Positions 31,661 to 39,999 of a stretch of 64,000 nucleotides of DNA are shown piece after piece; position 1 is the stretch's first letter; every line of letters starts with the position of its first letter. Source of the DNA: Paracoccus endophyticus (lineage in GTDB: Bacteria > Pseudomonadota > Alphaproteobacteria > Rhodobacterales > Rhodobacteraceae); the NCBI RefSeq assembly GCF_003286075.1, contig NZ_QLUV01000008.1, positions 1 through 64,000 of the forward strand, given 5' to 3'. The position numbers were made by a program, and so were the translations under genes. Under the pieces are notes generated by a model that worked only from the letters and a program-made list of their open reading frames with translations, searched no databases and was not told the origin of the DNA.

Positions 31661-32572
31661 ATGCATCCCGGCGCGATTCAGCTACGCCACCTGCGCGCCT
31701 TTACCGAGATCGCCCGGCGGCGCAGCTTTCGCCGCGCGGCCGAGGCGCTGGCCCTGACCCAGCCCGCCATATCCAAGACCATGCGCGAGCTTGAGACGGC
31801 CCTGCGCGCGCCCCTGTTCCTGCGCTCGCGCGCAGGCGTCGCCCTGACCCCGGCCGGCGAGGGTTTCCTGCCCTTCGCCGAACTCAGCCTGTCGGCGCTG
31901 ACGCAGGGGCTGGACAGCTTGGGCGCCGCCGGCCCAGGCGCGCGGCTGACCGTCGGCGCGCTGCCCTCGGTCGCGGCCCGGCTGATGCCCACGGCGGTCG
32001 AGATCCTGGGCGGCATGGCCCCCGAGCTGCGGCTGACGGTCGTGGACGGCGCCCACCGGCACCTTCTGGACCGGCTGCGCGGGGGCGGCCTGGACGCGAT
32101 GGTGGGGCGGCTGGGGTCCGAGGAGCTGATGCAGGGCCTGAGCTTTGCCCAGCTGTACCAGGAGCAGGTCGCCTTTGTCGTCCGCCCCGGCCACCCGCTG
32201 TGCGGCAGCGGTGCGCTGGCCGAGGTGGCCCGATGGCCCGTGATCTACCCGTCCGAGGGCGCGGCGATCCGGCCGCTGGTGGACCGGATGCTGATCGCCG
32301 CGGGCATCCCGGCGCTGCCGCGGCGGCTGGAAACCGTCAGCCAGGCCTTCGGTGCCGTCTTCACCCGCCGCAGCGATGCGGTGTGGATCATTTCGGAAGG
32401 CGTGGTCGCGGCCGAGATCGAGGAAGGGCGGCTGGTCCGCCTGCCCATCGACACGACCCTGACCCGCGGGCCGGTGGGGCTGCTGGTGCGGGCGGACCAG
32501 GACCCGACGCACGCCCATCGGATCTTCGTGCGGGCGGTGCGGTTGGCCGTGGACCGGCTGACGCTGGCCTAG
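31661..32572 (+). CDS. pcaQ: LysR regulator of protocatechuate genes
   Basis: A 303-residue LysR-type regulator. The winged helix (IQLRHLRAFTEIARRRSF start, with LTQPAISKTMRELE as recognition helix) and the LTVGALPSVAARLMP effector lobe match PcaQ and related regulators. PcaQ activates pca genes in response to carboxymuconolactone-type metabolites in other alphaproteobacteria. Divergent from pobA, and its 3' end overlaps that of pcaB by 4 bp on the other strand. Confidence 0.85.
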   Translation: MHPGAIQLRHLRAFTEIARRRSFRRAAEALALTQPAISKTMRELETALRAPLFLRSRAGVALTPAGEGFLPFAELSLSALTQGLDSLGAAGPGARLTVGALPSVAARLMPTAVEILGGMAPELRLTVVDGAHRHLLDRLRGGGLDAMVGRLGSEELMQGLSFAQLYQEQVAFVVRPGHPLCGSGALAEVARWPVIYPSEGAAIRPLVDRMLIAAGIPALPRRLETVSQAFGAVFTRRSDAVWIISEGVVAAEIEEGRLVRLPIDTTLTRGPVGLLVRADQDPTHAHRIFVRAVRLAVDRLTLA

Positions 32573-33618
32573 CCCTCGCCCATGGCCGTGATGCCCGACA
32601 GCATCGCGTGCGCCAGCGTCAGGGCGTGGGCCGTGGCATGGATCATGGGCGGCAGCACCAGCCATTCCAGCGTCCAGGCGGCGCCGGAGCGTTCCTGTTC
32701 ATGCACCAGCGCCTGGTGCAGCGTGCCCACCGACCCCGCGTTGAACCGCGCCAGCGTCACCAGCGTCTCGGCCGAAACGGGGTTCTGCTTGTGCGGCATG
32801 GCCGAGCTGGTGCCGCCCCCCGACAGCCGCAGCGCGTCCACGCCCTGCTGGGCCATCAGCGCCACGTCCTGCCCGATCTTGCCCAGGCTGCCCGTGACCA
32901 GGGACAGCCAGCCGCCGTATTCCGCGATCCCGTCGCGGGCGCTGTGCCAGGGGGCCGCATCCGCCAGCCGCAGCCGCTGCGCCAGTCCCGCCGCGATGGC
33001 GTCGCCCTGCGGTGCCCGCACGCCGACCGCGCCGCCGTATTGCACGCATTCCAGCCGGGGACGCAGGTCCGCCAGCCGTCGGCGGTGGCGCGGAAAGGGC
33101 GCGGCCCAGGCGGCGATGCGGTCGCCCGCGGTGATCGGCAGCGCCGCCTGCATCCGCGTGCGCCCCATCAGCGACTGCGCGCCGAAGCGCGCGGACAGCG
33201 CGGCGAGGGTGGTTTCCACGGACGCCAGCCGCGCGGCCAGCAGGTCGTTCACCTGCGAAAGCCCCATCACCAGCGCGGTGTCCACCACGTCCTGGCTGGT
33301 GGCGCCGATGTGCAGCGCCGCCGCGCCCTCGGGTCCGACCACGGGCCGCAGCTGCCGCATCAGTTCGGGCACCGGCACCCCGTCCACCGGCATGGCGGCG
33401 GCGATGGCGTCAAGGTCGGGGGAAAATCCCGCCAGCCGCTCGCGCAGGGCCTGCGCCGCAGCCGCCGGGGCCGCACCGCAGTCGGCAGCGGCCTCGGCCA
33501 GCGCGATCTCGAAGCGCAGGGCGCGGTCCAGCATGGCCTCGTCCGACAGAAACGCGGCAACCTGGGGATCGCGGATCAGCGCGGCGGTGGTGCCGGGCAG
33601 CATGAGCGGCGCCTTCAA
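32569..33618 (-). CDS. pcaB: 3-carboxy-cis,cis-muconate cycloisomerase
   Basis: Fumarase/aspartase-superfamily enzyme lactonising 3-carboxymuconate to 4-carboxymuconolactone, between the PcaGH and PcaC steps. The 349-residue protein has HIGATSQDVVDTA and the superfamily signature GGGTSSAMPHKQNP. It is shorter than many PcaB (about 450), matching the compact alphaproteobacterial form. Its start overlaps the shikimate dehydrogenase-like gene by 4 bp, so it is transcribed with the hydroaromatic uptake operon, not with pcaCHG. Confidence 0.93.
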   Translation of the reverse strand: MKAPLMLPGTTAALIRDPQVAAFLSDEAMLDRALRFEIALAEAAADCGAAPAAAAQALRERLAGFSPDLDAIAAAMPVDGVPVPELMRQLRPVVGPEGAAALHIGATSQDVVDTALVMGLSQVNDLLAARLASVETTLAALSARFGAQSLMGRTRMQAALPITAGDRIAAWAAPFPRHRRRLADLRPRLECVQYGGAVGVRAPQGDAIAAGLAQRLRLADAAPWHSARDGIAEYGGWLSLVTGSLGKIGQDVALMAQQGVDALRLSGGGTSSAMPHKQNPVSAETLVTLARFNAGSVGTLHQALVHEQERSGAAWTLEWLVLPPMIHATAHALTLAHAMLSGITAMGEG

Positions 33619-34475
33619 TAGGCGATCTGCGCGGTGCGGCGCAGGTCGTCGGCGGTGGCGGTGCCGAAGCCGAAGAACTCCAGATAGGCGGGGATCATCT
33701 CGAACAGCATGTCGGTGCCGACCTGATAGCGGCAGCCGCGCGCCGCGGCGGCGCGCAGAAAGGGGGTCATCTCGGACTTCATCACCACCTCGCCCACAAA
33801 CGCCGCAGGGCCGATGCGGTCCACGTCCATCGGCAGCGGATCGTCCGGCCGCATCCCCAGCGGCGTCGCGTTCACGACGATGTCGAAGCCGGCCGGGTCC
33901 TCGTGATCCAGCACCAGCCGCAGGTCGGGATAGTGCTGCGAAAGCCGCCCCGCCAGCCCCTCCATCCCCGCCCTGTTCGGGTCATGCAGCGCCAGTTCCG
34001 CCGCGCCCGCCCGCGCCAGCGAGGCGGCAATGGCGCTGCCCACGCCGCCGCAGCCCACGACCAGCGCCCGGCGGCCCTCGATCGGCTGCCCCTTGCGCAG
34101 CAGGCCGCGCACGAACCCCTCGCCGTCGAACTGGTCGCCCGTCAGCCGCCCGTCCGGTTCCAGCCGGACCGCGTTGGCCGCGCCGGCGATGGCGGCGGTC
34201 GGCGTCACCCGGTCCACAAGGCCCACGGTCGTGACCTTGTGCGGCATCGTCACCAGTGCGCCGCGGATGTTCGACAGCCGGAAGACCATCGGCAGGAAGG
34301 CCGCGTAATCCTCGGCCCGCACGCCCATGGGCACCACCACCGCGTCGATGCCGCGGGCGGCGAACCAGGGGTTGTAGATCATCGGCGCCTTGAAGCTTTC
34401 GGTGGGAAAGCCCAGGTGCGCCAGCAGCACCGTGCGCCCGGTGATCCGGGGCATGGCCGAAGGTGCGCCGTCCAT
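33615..34475 (-). CDS. Shikimate/quinate dehydrogenase-family protein
   Basis: A 286-residue NAD(P)-dependent oxidoreductase of the shikimate dehydrogenase family. The substrate domain has the family Lys in MPHK, the Asp-containing DQFDGEGF motif and NAVR; the nucleotide fold is GCGGVGSAIAASL; NATPLGM is near the C-terminal part. Context (dehydroquinase, QsuB-type dehydratase, pcaB) argues for a catabolic role oxidising shikimate or quinate rather than the biosynthetic aroE. Overlaps the ABC ATPase gene by 1 bp and pcaB by 4 bp. Confidence 0.85.
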   Translation of the reverse strand: MDGAPSAMPRITGRTVLLAHLGFPTESFKAPMIYNPWFAARGIDAVVVPMGVRAEDYAAFLPMVFRLSNIRGALVTMPHKVTTVGLVDRVTPTAAIAGAANAVRLEPDGRLTGDQFDGEGFVRGLLRKGQPIEGRRALVVGCGGVGSAIAASLARAGAAELALHDPNRAGMEGLAGRLSQHYPDLRLVLDHEDPAGFDIVVNATPLGMRPDDPLPMDVDRIGPAAFVGEVVMKSEMTPFLRAAAARGCRYQVGTDMLFEMIPAYLEFFGFGTATADDLRRTAQIAY

Positions 34476-35227
34476 CAGTGATGCGCCAGGATTTCGCCCA
34501 GAAAGGCGCGGGTGCGTTCGTGGCGCGGGTTGCGGAAGAAGGCGTCCGGCTGGTTCTCTTCAAGGATCTGGCCCTCGGCCATGAAGATCACGCGGTCGGC
34601 GACCTGCCGGGCAAAGCCCATCTCATGGGTGACGCAGATCATGGTCATGCCGTCGTTGGCCAGCCCGATCATGGTGTCCAGCACCTCCTTGACCATCTCG
34701 GGGTCCAGCGCGCTGGTGGGTTCGTCGAACAGCATGGCGATGGGTTCCATGCACAGCGCGCGGGCGATGGCCACCCGCTGCTGCTGGCCGCCCGACAGTT
34801 GCGCGGGGTATTTCTCGGCCTGGTTGCCGATGCGGACGCGGTCGAGGTACTTGCGCGCGGTCGCCTCGGCCTCCGCGCGGCTGACCTTGCGGACGCGCAG
34901 GGGGGCCAGCATGCAGTTTTCCAGCACGGTCATGTGCGGAAACAGGTTGAACTGCTGGAACACCATCCCGACCTCGCGCCGGATGGTGTCGATGGCCTGC
35001 GGGTTGTCGGTCAGTTCGGTCCCGTCCACCACGATGCGGCCCGAACGGATCGCCTCGAGATGGTTGATGCAGCGGATCAGGGTGGACTTGCCGGACCCGG
35101 ACGGGCCGCACAGCACGATCTTCTCGCCCCGCCGCACGGTTAGGTTCACGTCGCGCATGGCGTGGAAGTTGCCGTAGTATTTCTCGACCTTTTCCATGCG
35201 GATCAGGATGTCGTCGGTGCCGGCCAT
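34475..35227 (-). CDS. ABC transporter ATP-binding protein, polar amino acid type
   Basis: A 250-residue ATPase of the GlnQ/HisP type. Walker A is GPSGSGKST, the Q-loop [10 protein letters not shown], the signature LSGGQQQR, Walker [13 protein letters not shown], and the switch His is in VTHEM. The ATG at 35227 follows an AAAGGA site, so the longer upstream open frame is not coding. It energises the two permeases encoded upstream in the same operon. Although GlnQ-like proteins usually carry amino acids, the neighbours suggest quinate, shikimate or a related acid. Confidence 0.92.
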   Translation of the reverse strand: MAGTDDILIRMEKVEKYYGNFHAMRDVNLTVRRGEKIVLCGPSGSGKSTLIRCINHLEAIRSGRIVVDGTELTDNPQAIDTIRREVGMVFQQFNLFPHMTVLENCMLAPLRVRKVSRAEAEATARKYLDRVRIGNQAEKYPAQLSGGQQQRVAIARALCMEPIAMLFDEPTSALDPEMVKEVLDTMIGLANDGMTMICVTHEMGFARQVADRVIFMAEGQILEENQPDAFFRNPRHERTRAFLGEILAHH

Positions 35228-35244
35228 GCCGCGTCCTTTCGTTG

Positions 35245-35685
35245 TCAGGGTGCGGTCAGCGACGCCACGCGCCGCAGTCCCAGGCAATAACCCTCGGTCC
35301 CGCAGCCCGCGATCACCCCGTCGGCGCGCAGGCTGACATAGGAGTGATGGCGAAAGCTTTCGCGCTGGTGGACGTTCGAGATGTGGACCTCGATCACCGG
35401 CCCGTCGAAGGCTTTCAGCGCGTCGAGGATGGCGACCGAGGTGTGGGTGAAGGCGGCCGGGTTCATCACGATCCCCGCCGCCTCGTCCCGCGCCTCGTGG
35501 ATCCAGTCGATCAGCTGGCCCTCGTGGTTCGACTGCAGGAAGCGGAGCCCGACGCCCAGTTCGGCGGCAAGGCGCCCGCAATCGCGTTCCACGTCGGCCA
35601 GCGTCTCGTGCCCGTAGATCTCGGGCTGGCGCTTGCCCAGCAGGTTCAGGTTGGGACCGTTCAGGATATAGATCGTGCGAGCCAT
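35245..35685 (-). CDS. aroQ: Type II 3-dehydroquinate dehydratase
   Basis: Dehydrates 3-dehydroquinate to 3-dehydroshikimate. The 146-residue protein has the family start [19 protein letters not shown] with the catalytic Tyr24, [20 protein letters not shown], and the catalytic His region [11 protein letters not shown]. The type II enzyme in this context (quinate degradation) corresponds to QuiB/QutE-like roles; its product is the substrate of the dehydratase encoded at 40000. Confidence 0.95.
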   Translation of the reverse strand: MARTIYILNGPNLNLLGKRQPEIYGHETLADVERDCGRLAAELGVGLRFLQSNHEGQLIDWIHEARDEAAGIVMNPAAFTHTSVAILDALKAFDGPVIEVHISNVHQRESFRHHSYVSLRADGVIAGCGTEGYCLGLRRVASLTAP

Positions 35686-35734
35686 GATGTCCTCGGCTGG
35701 TGCCCGGCGCCACAGGCGGCGCCGGGCGGCAGAC

Positions 35735-36562
35735 TTATTGCGTGACGGTGTAGGGGATGGCGTCCATCTGCGCGGGAAAGTCCGGCGGAGCGAGCTTCAT
35801 CCACTTGTCATAGGTCGCCTTGTAGGCGTCCGAGGCCATGTGGGCATCCAGAAACGCGTTCAGCGCCTCGTTCCAGTCGGCCTCGCCCAGACGGCTGCCG
35901 GCGCCGTTGTAGAGCACGGTCAGCGGCATCTTGTTTTCATAGATGCCGGGACGGGCCTCCTCCAGCCGCTGGATATAGATCTGGTTGCCGCCGACCGCAT
36001 CCACCTGGCCCGACAGCAGCGCCTGGATGGTCGCGGCATCGTCGTCGAAGCGCATGATGCTGGCGCCGGGCGCCTCGGCCGTCAGGGCGTTGTCCTGGGC
36101 AGAGGAGCGCGGCACGCCCACGCGCTTGCCGGCCAGGTCCGCAGCCGTCGCGGCGGCCATCTCCTTGGGTGCCAGCACCGACAGCTGGTTGGCGGCATAA
36201 GGGCGCGAATACTGAAGGGACTTCGCCCGTTCCGCGGTCATCCCCATGGTGGCGAACAGCACGTCCACCTTGTCGGTGGTCAGCGCCGGGATGCGGTTGG
36301 CGACCTGCAGGGGCACGAACTCGGCCTCGACCCCCAGATAGTCGGCGAAAGCGCGGCCCATGTCGGCGTCGAAGCCGTCGGCCTCGCCCGTCGCGTTGAT
36401 GCAGCCCCAGGGGCAATTGTCGCCCTGGATGCCGATGATGACCTTGCCCGAGGCCTTGGCCTCCTCGACCGTGCGGGCTTGGGCCGCGCCGGCCAGCACC
36501 ACCAGCGCCAGCGCGGTCCCGGCGGCGATCCGACGCATGTTTGCGAACTTTCGGTTTGTCAT
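35735..36562 (-). CDS. ABC transporter substrate-binding protein 1
   Basis: A 275-residue periplasmic binding protein of the polar amino acid (SBP_3) family. A signal peptide covers about residues 1-29, ending in AGAAQA. The start at 36562 follows a strong GGGAGGA site. The mature N-terminus includes [11 protein letters not shown], two cysteines four residues apart that are shared with the next protein and could form a disulfide. [14 protein letters not shown] and [11 protein letters not shown] lie in the ligand cleft region. It is one of two tandem paralogous binding proteins in this transporter operon. Confidence 0.9.
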   Translation of the reverse strand: MTNRKFANMRRIAAGTALALVVLAGAAQARTVEEAKASGKVIIGIQGDNCPWGCINATGEADGFDADMGRAFADYLGVEAEFVPLQVANRIPALTTDKVDVLFATMGMTAERAKSLQYSRPYAANQLSVLAPKEMAAATAADLAGKRVGVPRSSAQDNALTAEAPGASIMRFDDDAATIQALLSGQVDAVGGNQIYIQRLEEARPGIYENKMPLTVLYNGAGSRLGEADWNEALNAFLDAHMASDAYKATYDKWMKLAPPDFPAQMDAIPYTVTQ

Positions 36563-36611
36563 GATTCCTCCCTTGATTGATGCGGACCCACGAAGCGCCC
36601 GGATCCCTTGA

Positions 36612-37448
36612 TTACTGTTGCGCGACGGTGAAGCTGACGCTGTCGATGCTTTCCGGCAGGTCCGGCACATCGATCTGCAACCATTCCGAATATGCGGCCT
36701 TGAACTCGTCACTGGAAAGATGGTCGTCCAGGAATGTGTTCACGGCGTTGTTCCAGTCAGCTTCGCCGAGGCGTGTGCCAATGCCCTGATACAGGGCGCC
36801 GATCGGAAACTTGTTCTCGAACTCTCCGGGCCGGGCGGTTTCCAGCCGCTGGATGTAGAACTGGTTTGCCCCGACTGCATCGACCTGTCCCGACAGAAGC
36901 GCCTGGATGGTCGAGGCGTCGTCGTCGAACCGCTGAAGCGTGGCGTCGGTCGGCGCCTGGGCGGTCAGGATCGTATCCATGGGGGTCGAACGGGGCACGC
37001 CGACCGCCTTGTCCGAAAGCGCGGCAAGGTCAGGCAAGGCCTGTGATTTGACGGCAGTCACGAAGAGCTCGTTTTCTGCATAAGGCTGGCTGAACTGGAC
37101 CGACTGGGCGCGTTCCGCGGTGATCCCAAGCGACGCGATCAGCACGTCCACCTTGTCGGCGGTCAAAGCCGGGATGCGGTTGGCGACGGCCATTGGGACG
37201 AATTCCGCCTCGACCCCGAGATGGGCGGCGAGGGCGCGGCCGATCTCGGCGTCGATGCCCTGCGCCTGGCCAGTGCTGCCAAGGCAGCCCCAGGGGCAAT
37301 TGTCGGCCTGGATGCCGATGCGGACGGTGCCCGAGGCCTTGGCCTCCTCGAGGCTGCGTGCCTGGGCGGCGCCGGCCAGGGGCAGCGCCAGCAGGGCGGC
37401 GGTCAGGACGGCGCGACTTGTGGTTCCCGAAAGCAGTCTTGCGAACAT
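36612..37448 (-). CDS. ABC transporter substrate-binding protein 2
   Basis: A 278-residue paralogue of the protein encoded next. Signal peptide about 1-30 (ending GAAQA); the same DNCPWGC motif and domain layout ([49 protein letters not shown]). Tandem duplication followed by divergence is the simplest explanation. Its base composition looks a little less GC-rich than that of its twin, so acquisition of one copy is also possible. Two binding proteins would let one permease pair serve two ligands or affinities. Confidence 0.9.
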   Translation of the reverse strand: MFARLLSGTTSRAVLTAALLALPLAGAAQARSLEEAKASGTVRIGIQADNCPWGCLGSTGQAQGIDAEIGRALAAHLGVEAEFVPMAVANRIPALTADKVDVLIASLGITAERAQSVQFSQPYAENELFVTAVKSQALPDLAALSDKAVGVPRSTPMDTILTAQAPTDATLQRFDDDASTIQALLSGQVDAVGANQFYIQRLETARPGEFENKFPIGALYQGIGTRLGEADWNNAVNTFLDDHLSSDEFKAAYSEWLQIDVPDLPESIDSVSFTVAQQ

Positions 37449-37478
37449 CGGTCTTCCTCCCGTTCGGTTCGTTTCTTG

Positions 37479-38126
37479 TCAGCGCGCGGTGGCCGCCGCG
37501 AGCCGCAGTTCCATCCGCCGCCCCAGCCGCGACAGCGGCCAGCACAGCAGAAAGTAGATCAGCCCGATCAGGCCGAAGACCAGCAGCGGCTTGAAGGTCT
37601 GGTTGGACACGATCTGGCCCGCGCGGGTCAGTTCGATGAAGCCCACGATGGCGGCCAGCGACGTGCCTTTCAGCAGCTGCACCAGAAAGCCGATGGTCGC
37701 GGGCAGGGACAGCCGCAGCGCCTGCGGCAGGATCACGTCGCGCATCCGGGCGCGGTAGCCCAGGCCCAGCGCGTGGGCGGCCTCGGTCTGGCCCCCGGGG
37801 ACGGCCTGGATAGCGCCGCGCCAGATCTCGCCCAGAAAGGCCGAGGCGTGCGCCGTCAGCGCCACCGCGACCGCGCCCCAGGCGGGCGGGCTGAAGCCCA
37901 GCAGCGGCAGGCCGAAATAGACCACGAACAGCTGCATCAGCAGCGGCGTGCCCTGAAAGACGGCAATCCAGCCCGCCGCGATCCAGCGCAGCCATTTCAG
38001 CGGCGACACCCGCGCCAGCGCCACGAGGAAGCCGAAGACGATGCCCCCGGTGAAGCCGATGGCGGTCAGCGCCAGCGTCCACATCAGGCCGCGGCCGAGA
38101 AAGGCGAGTTCCTGTGGTCCGATCAT
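37479..38126 (-). CDS. ABC transporter permease, HisM/GlnP type (second)
   Basis: A 215-residue inner-membrane permease with about five helices. The EAA-loop is EAAHALGLGYRARMRDVILPQALR (about 130-153), which contacts the ATPase. FQGTPLLMQLFVVYFGLP is the family N-terminal signature. It follows the first permease by 13 bp; the two form a heterodimer. Confidence 0.92.
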   Translation of the reverse strand: MIGPQELAFLGRGLMWTLALTAIGFTGGIVFGFLVALARVSPLKWLRWIAAGWIAVFQGTPLLMQLFVVYFGLPLLGFSPPAWGAVAVALTAHASAFLGEIWRGAIQAVPGGQTEAAHALGLGYRARMRDVILPQALRLSLPATIGFLVQLLKGTSLAAIVGFIELTRAGQIVSNQTFKPLLVFGLIGLIYFLLCWPLSRLGRRMELRLAAATAR

Positions 38127-38139
38127 GACGCGCCCCTTT

Positions 38140-38808
38140 TCAACGGGTCGGATAGGCGAAGGCCCGGCGCGAGACGGCGGCGAACATCGCCATCATGCCC
38201 CAGGACACGAGCAGGTAGATCACGGTGATCGTGAAATAGACCTCGAAGGTGCGGAAGGTGTCGCCGTCGATCCGCTGCGCGACCGAGGTCAGCTCATAGG
38301 CGGAAATCGAGGTGGCGATGGAGGTCGTCAGCGTCAGCATGATGAACTGGCTGACCAGCGAGGGATAGATCGACCGCAGCGCGGGCTTGAGGATGATGAA
38401 GCGGAAGACCTCGGACGGGCGCAGGCCCAGGGCCAGCCCCGCCTCGGTCTGGCCCGTGGGGATCGCCTCGACCCCGCCGCGGATGATCTCGATCGCATAG
38501 GCGCCGCCGTTCAGGCCCAGCGCCACGATGGCCGTGACGGTCGGGTTCAGTCGGACGCCCGCCAGCGGCAGGGCGAAGAAGATGAAGAAGATCTGCACAA
38601 GAAAGGGCGTGTTGCGGATCACCTCGACAAAGGCGCGGACGACGGCGTGGCCGATCCGGTTCTTGCCGCGCAGGACGGCCACCCCCGCGATGCCGATCAC
38701 CAGCGCCAGCGCCATGCCCGCCAGGGCCAGGCCGATGGTCGCGGCGGTCCCGCGCACAAGCTCGGGCCAGCGTTCCAGCACGACCCCGAAGTCGAGTTGC
38801 ACGGCCAT
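38140..38808 (-). CDS. ABC transporter permease, HisM/GlnP type (first)
   Basis: A 222-residue permease with about five helices. RNTPFLVQIFFIFFALP is the family signature and EAGLALGLRPSEVFRFII the ATPase-contact loop. The start at 38808 is set by the AAAGGA site 7 bp before it. First gene of the reverse-strand operon running to pcaB at 32569; all gaps are under 50 bp and several genes overlap. Confidence 0.92.
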   Translation of the reverse strand: MAVQLDFGVVLERWPELVRGTAATIGLALAGMALALVIGIAGVAVLRGKNRIGHAVVRAFVEVIRNTPFLVQIFFIFFALPLAGVRLNPTVTAIVALGLNGGAYAIEIIRGGVEAIPTGQTEAGLALGLRPSEVFRFIILKPALRSIYPSLVSQFIMLTLTTSIATSISAYELTSVAQRIDGDTFRTFEVYFTITVIYLLVSWGMMAMFAAVSRRAFAYPTR

Positions 38809-38983
38809 GAGCGTCCTTTCCCCACTTAACCCGGGCGCCAAGGCGACCGGACGGAACGCGGCCGCAGCCCGTCCCTTTCCCCAACCGGGACAATGCGCCG
38901 CGCAAGGGCGAAACGTCAAAGACGATATCGTCAAACTGCGGAACATCCTGTTAATCGCGCCCCGTCCATGCAAGGATGGCGTC
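38809..38983. promoter_or_regulatory. Divergent control region, transporter operon and LysR gene
   Basis: This 175-bp region separates diverging starts. It contains the perfect 12-bp palindrome GACGATATCGTC at 38921-38932, itself flanked by two CGTCAAA copies (38914-38920 and 38929-38935 in part), and immediately after it the 16-bp element GCGGAACATCCTGTTA (38938-38953) whose inverted copy lies at the end of the LysR gene. Both are good operator candidates for the LysR protein. Confidence 0.6.
38938..38953 (+). repeat. 16-bp inverted repeat, left copy
   Basis: GCGGAACATCCTGTTA. The exact reverse complement occurs at 39908-39923. This copy is 31 bp upstream of the LysR ATG and faces the transporter operon. 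Confidence 0.85.
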
Positions 38984-39910
38984 ATGCGAGAACTGACCCT
39001 GCGCCAGGTCGAGGTCATCCGCGCCGTCATGCTGGCCGGCACGATCCAGGGCGCGGCCACGCTGCTGGGCGTGTCGGCGCCCGGCATCTCGCGGCTGGTC
39101 AAGCATACCGAAGACTCGCTCGGCCTGCGGCTTTTCACCCGTAAGGGCGGCCTGTTCGTTCCCGCCCCCGAGGCGTCCCGCGTCTTCGAGATGCTGCACC
39201 AGGTCCACCGGCAGATGGAAAACCTGAATGCCGCCCTGGGCTCGCTGAAGAAGGGTGAGGACACCCGGCTCAGCTTTGCCTGCGCCCCCTCGATCGCACA
39301 GTTCATCGCCGCGCGCGCGGTGCGCCAGATCCGCCAGCGTTTTCCAGACCTGTTCATCGACCTCAACATCCTAAAGATCGAGGAGGCGACCGACTATCTG
39401 CTGCTGGAGCGTGGCGAGTTCGTCATCATGTCCTCGGCCATCGAGAACGCGGCGCTGGTCAGCGAGCCGCTGGTGCGCGGGCGGCTGGTGGCGATCGTGC
39501 CCGAAGCGCACCCTCTGGCCGCGCGGGACGCGATCTCGGTGCGCGACCTCGCCGGCCATCCCTTCGTGGGGGTGGACCCCTCGGACCCTTATGGCGCCAT
39601 CCTGGCCCGCCCCTTCGCCGACGCGGGCCTGCCCCTGCATCACACGATGCGCGGCCGATTTGCCCAGACGGTCATCAGCCTCGTGCGCCACGGGCTGGGC
39701 GTCGCGGTGATCGACGAGTTCTCGGTGGCCGAGATCTACATGCCGGGCATCGTCCGCCGCCCGCTGGTGGAACAGGCGGGAATGACCATCTACGCCGTCC
39801 GCAAGGACGGCCGCGAGCTGTCGAGCTTTGCCGAATTCGCCGTCACCCGCTTCCGGCGCGAGTTGCAGGCGGCGGTGGCCGCGCCCGTTCCCGGCCAGGC
39901 GTCACCGTAA
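38984..39910 (+). CDS. LysR regulator of hydroaromatic catabolism
   Basis: A 308-residue LysR-type regulator. The start at 38984 (MRELTLRQVEVIRAVMLAG) matches the family; the longer open frame upstream runs through the promoter region. The helix-turn-helix is in TIQGAATLLGVSAPGISRLVKHTE, and the effector domain follows from about 95. It is divergent from the ABC transporter operon and upstream of the QsuB-type dehydratase, so it likely controls both, perhaps sensing quinate, shikimate or dehydroshikimate. Its stop codon lies inside the right copy of the 16-bp inverted repeat. Confidence 0.88.
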   Translation: MRELTLRQVEVIRAVMLAGTIQGAATLLGVSAPGISRLVKHTEDSLGLRLFTRKGGLFVPAPEASRVFEMLHQVHRQMENLNAALGSLKKGEDTRLSFACAPSIAQFIAARAVRQIRQRFPDLFIDLNILKIEEATDYLLLERGEFVIMSSAIENAALVSEPLVRGRLVAIVPEAHPLAARDAISVRDLAGHPFVGVDPSDPYGAILARPFADAGLPLHHTMRGRFAQTVISLVRHGLGVAVIDEFSVAEIYMPGIVRRPLVEQAGMTIYAVRKDGRELSSFAEFAVTRFRRELQAAVAAPVPGQASP

Positions 39911-39923
39911 CAGGATGTTCCGC
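39908..39923 (-). repeat. 16-bp inverted repeat, right copy
   Basis: TAACAGGATGTTCCGC, the exact reverse complement of 38938-38953. It begins with the TAA stop of the LysR gene and lies 76 bp before the dehydratase ATG, where a regulator site would be expected. Confidence 0.85.
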
Positions 39924-39999
39924 GAACTGCCCCGGTTGGTATTTGCAGTTACGCCGTCGCCCGCGCACACTCGGCCCCGTTGGCCAGGGGAGACGCGAC

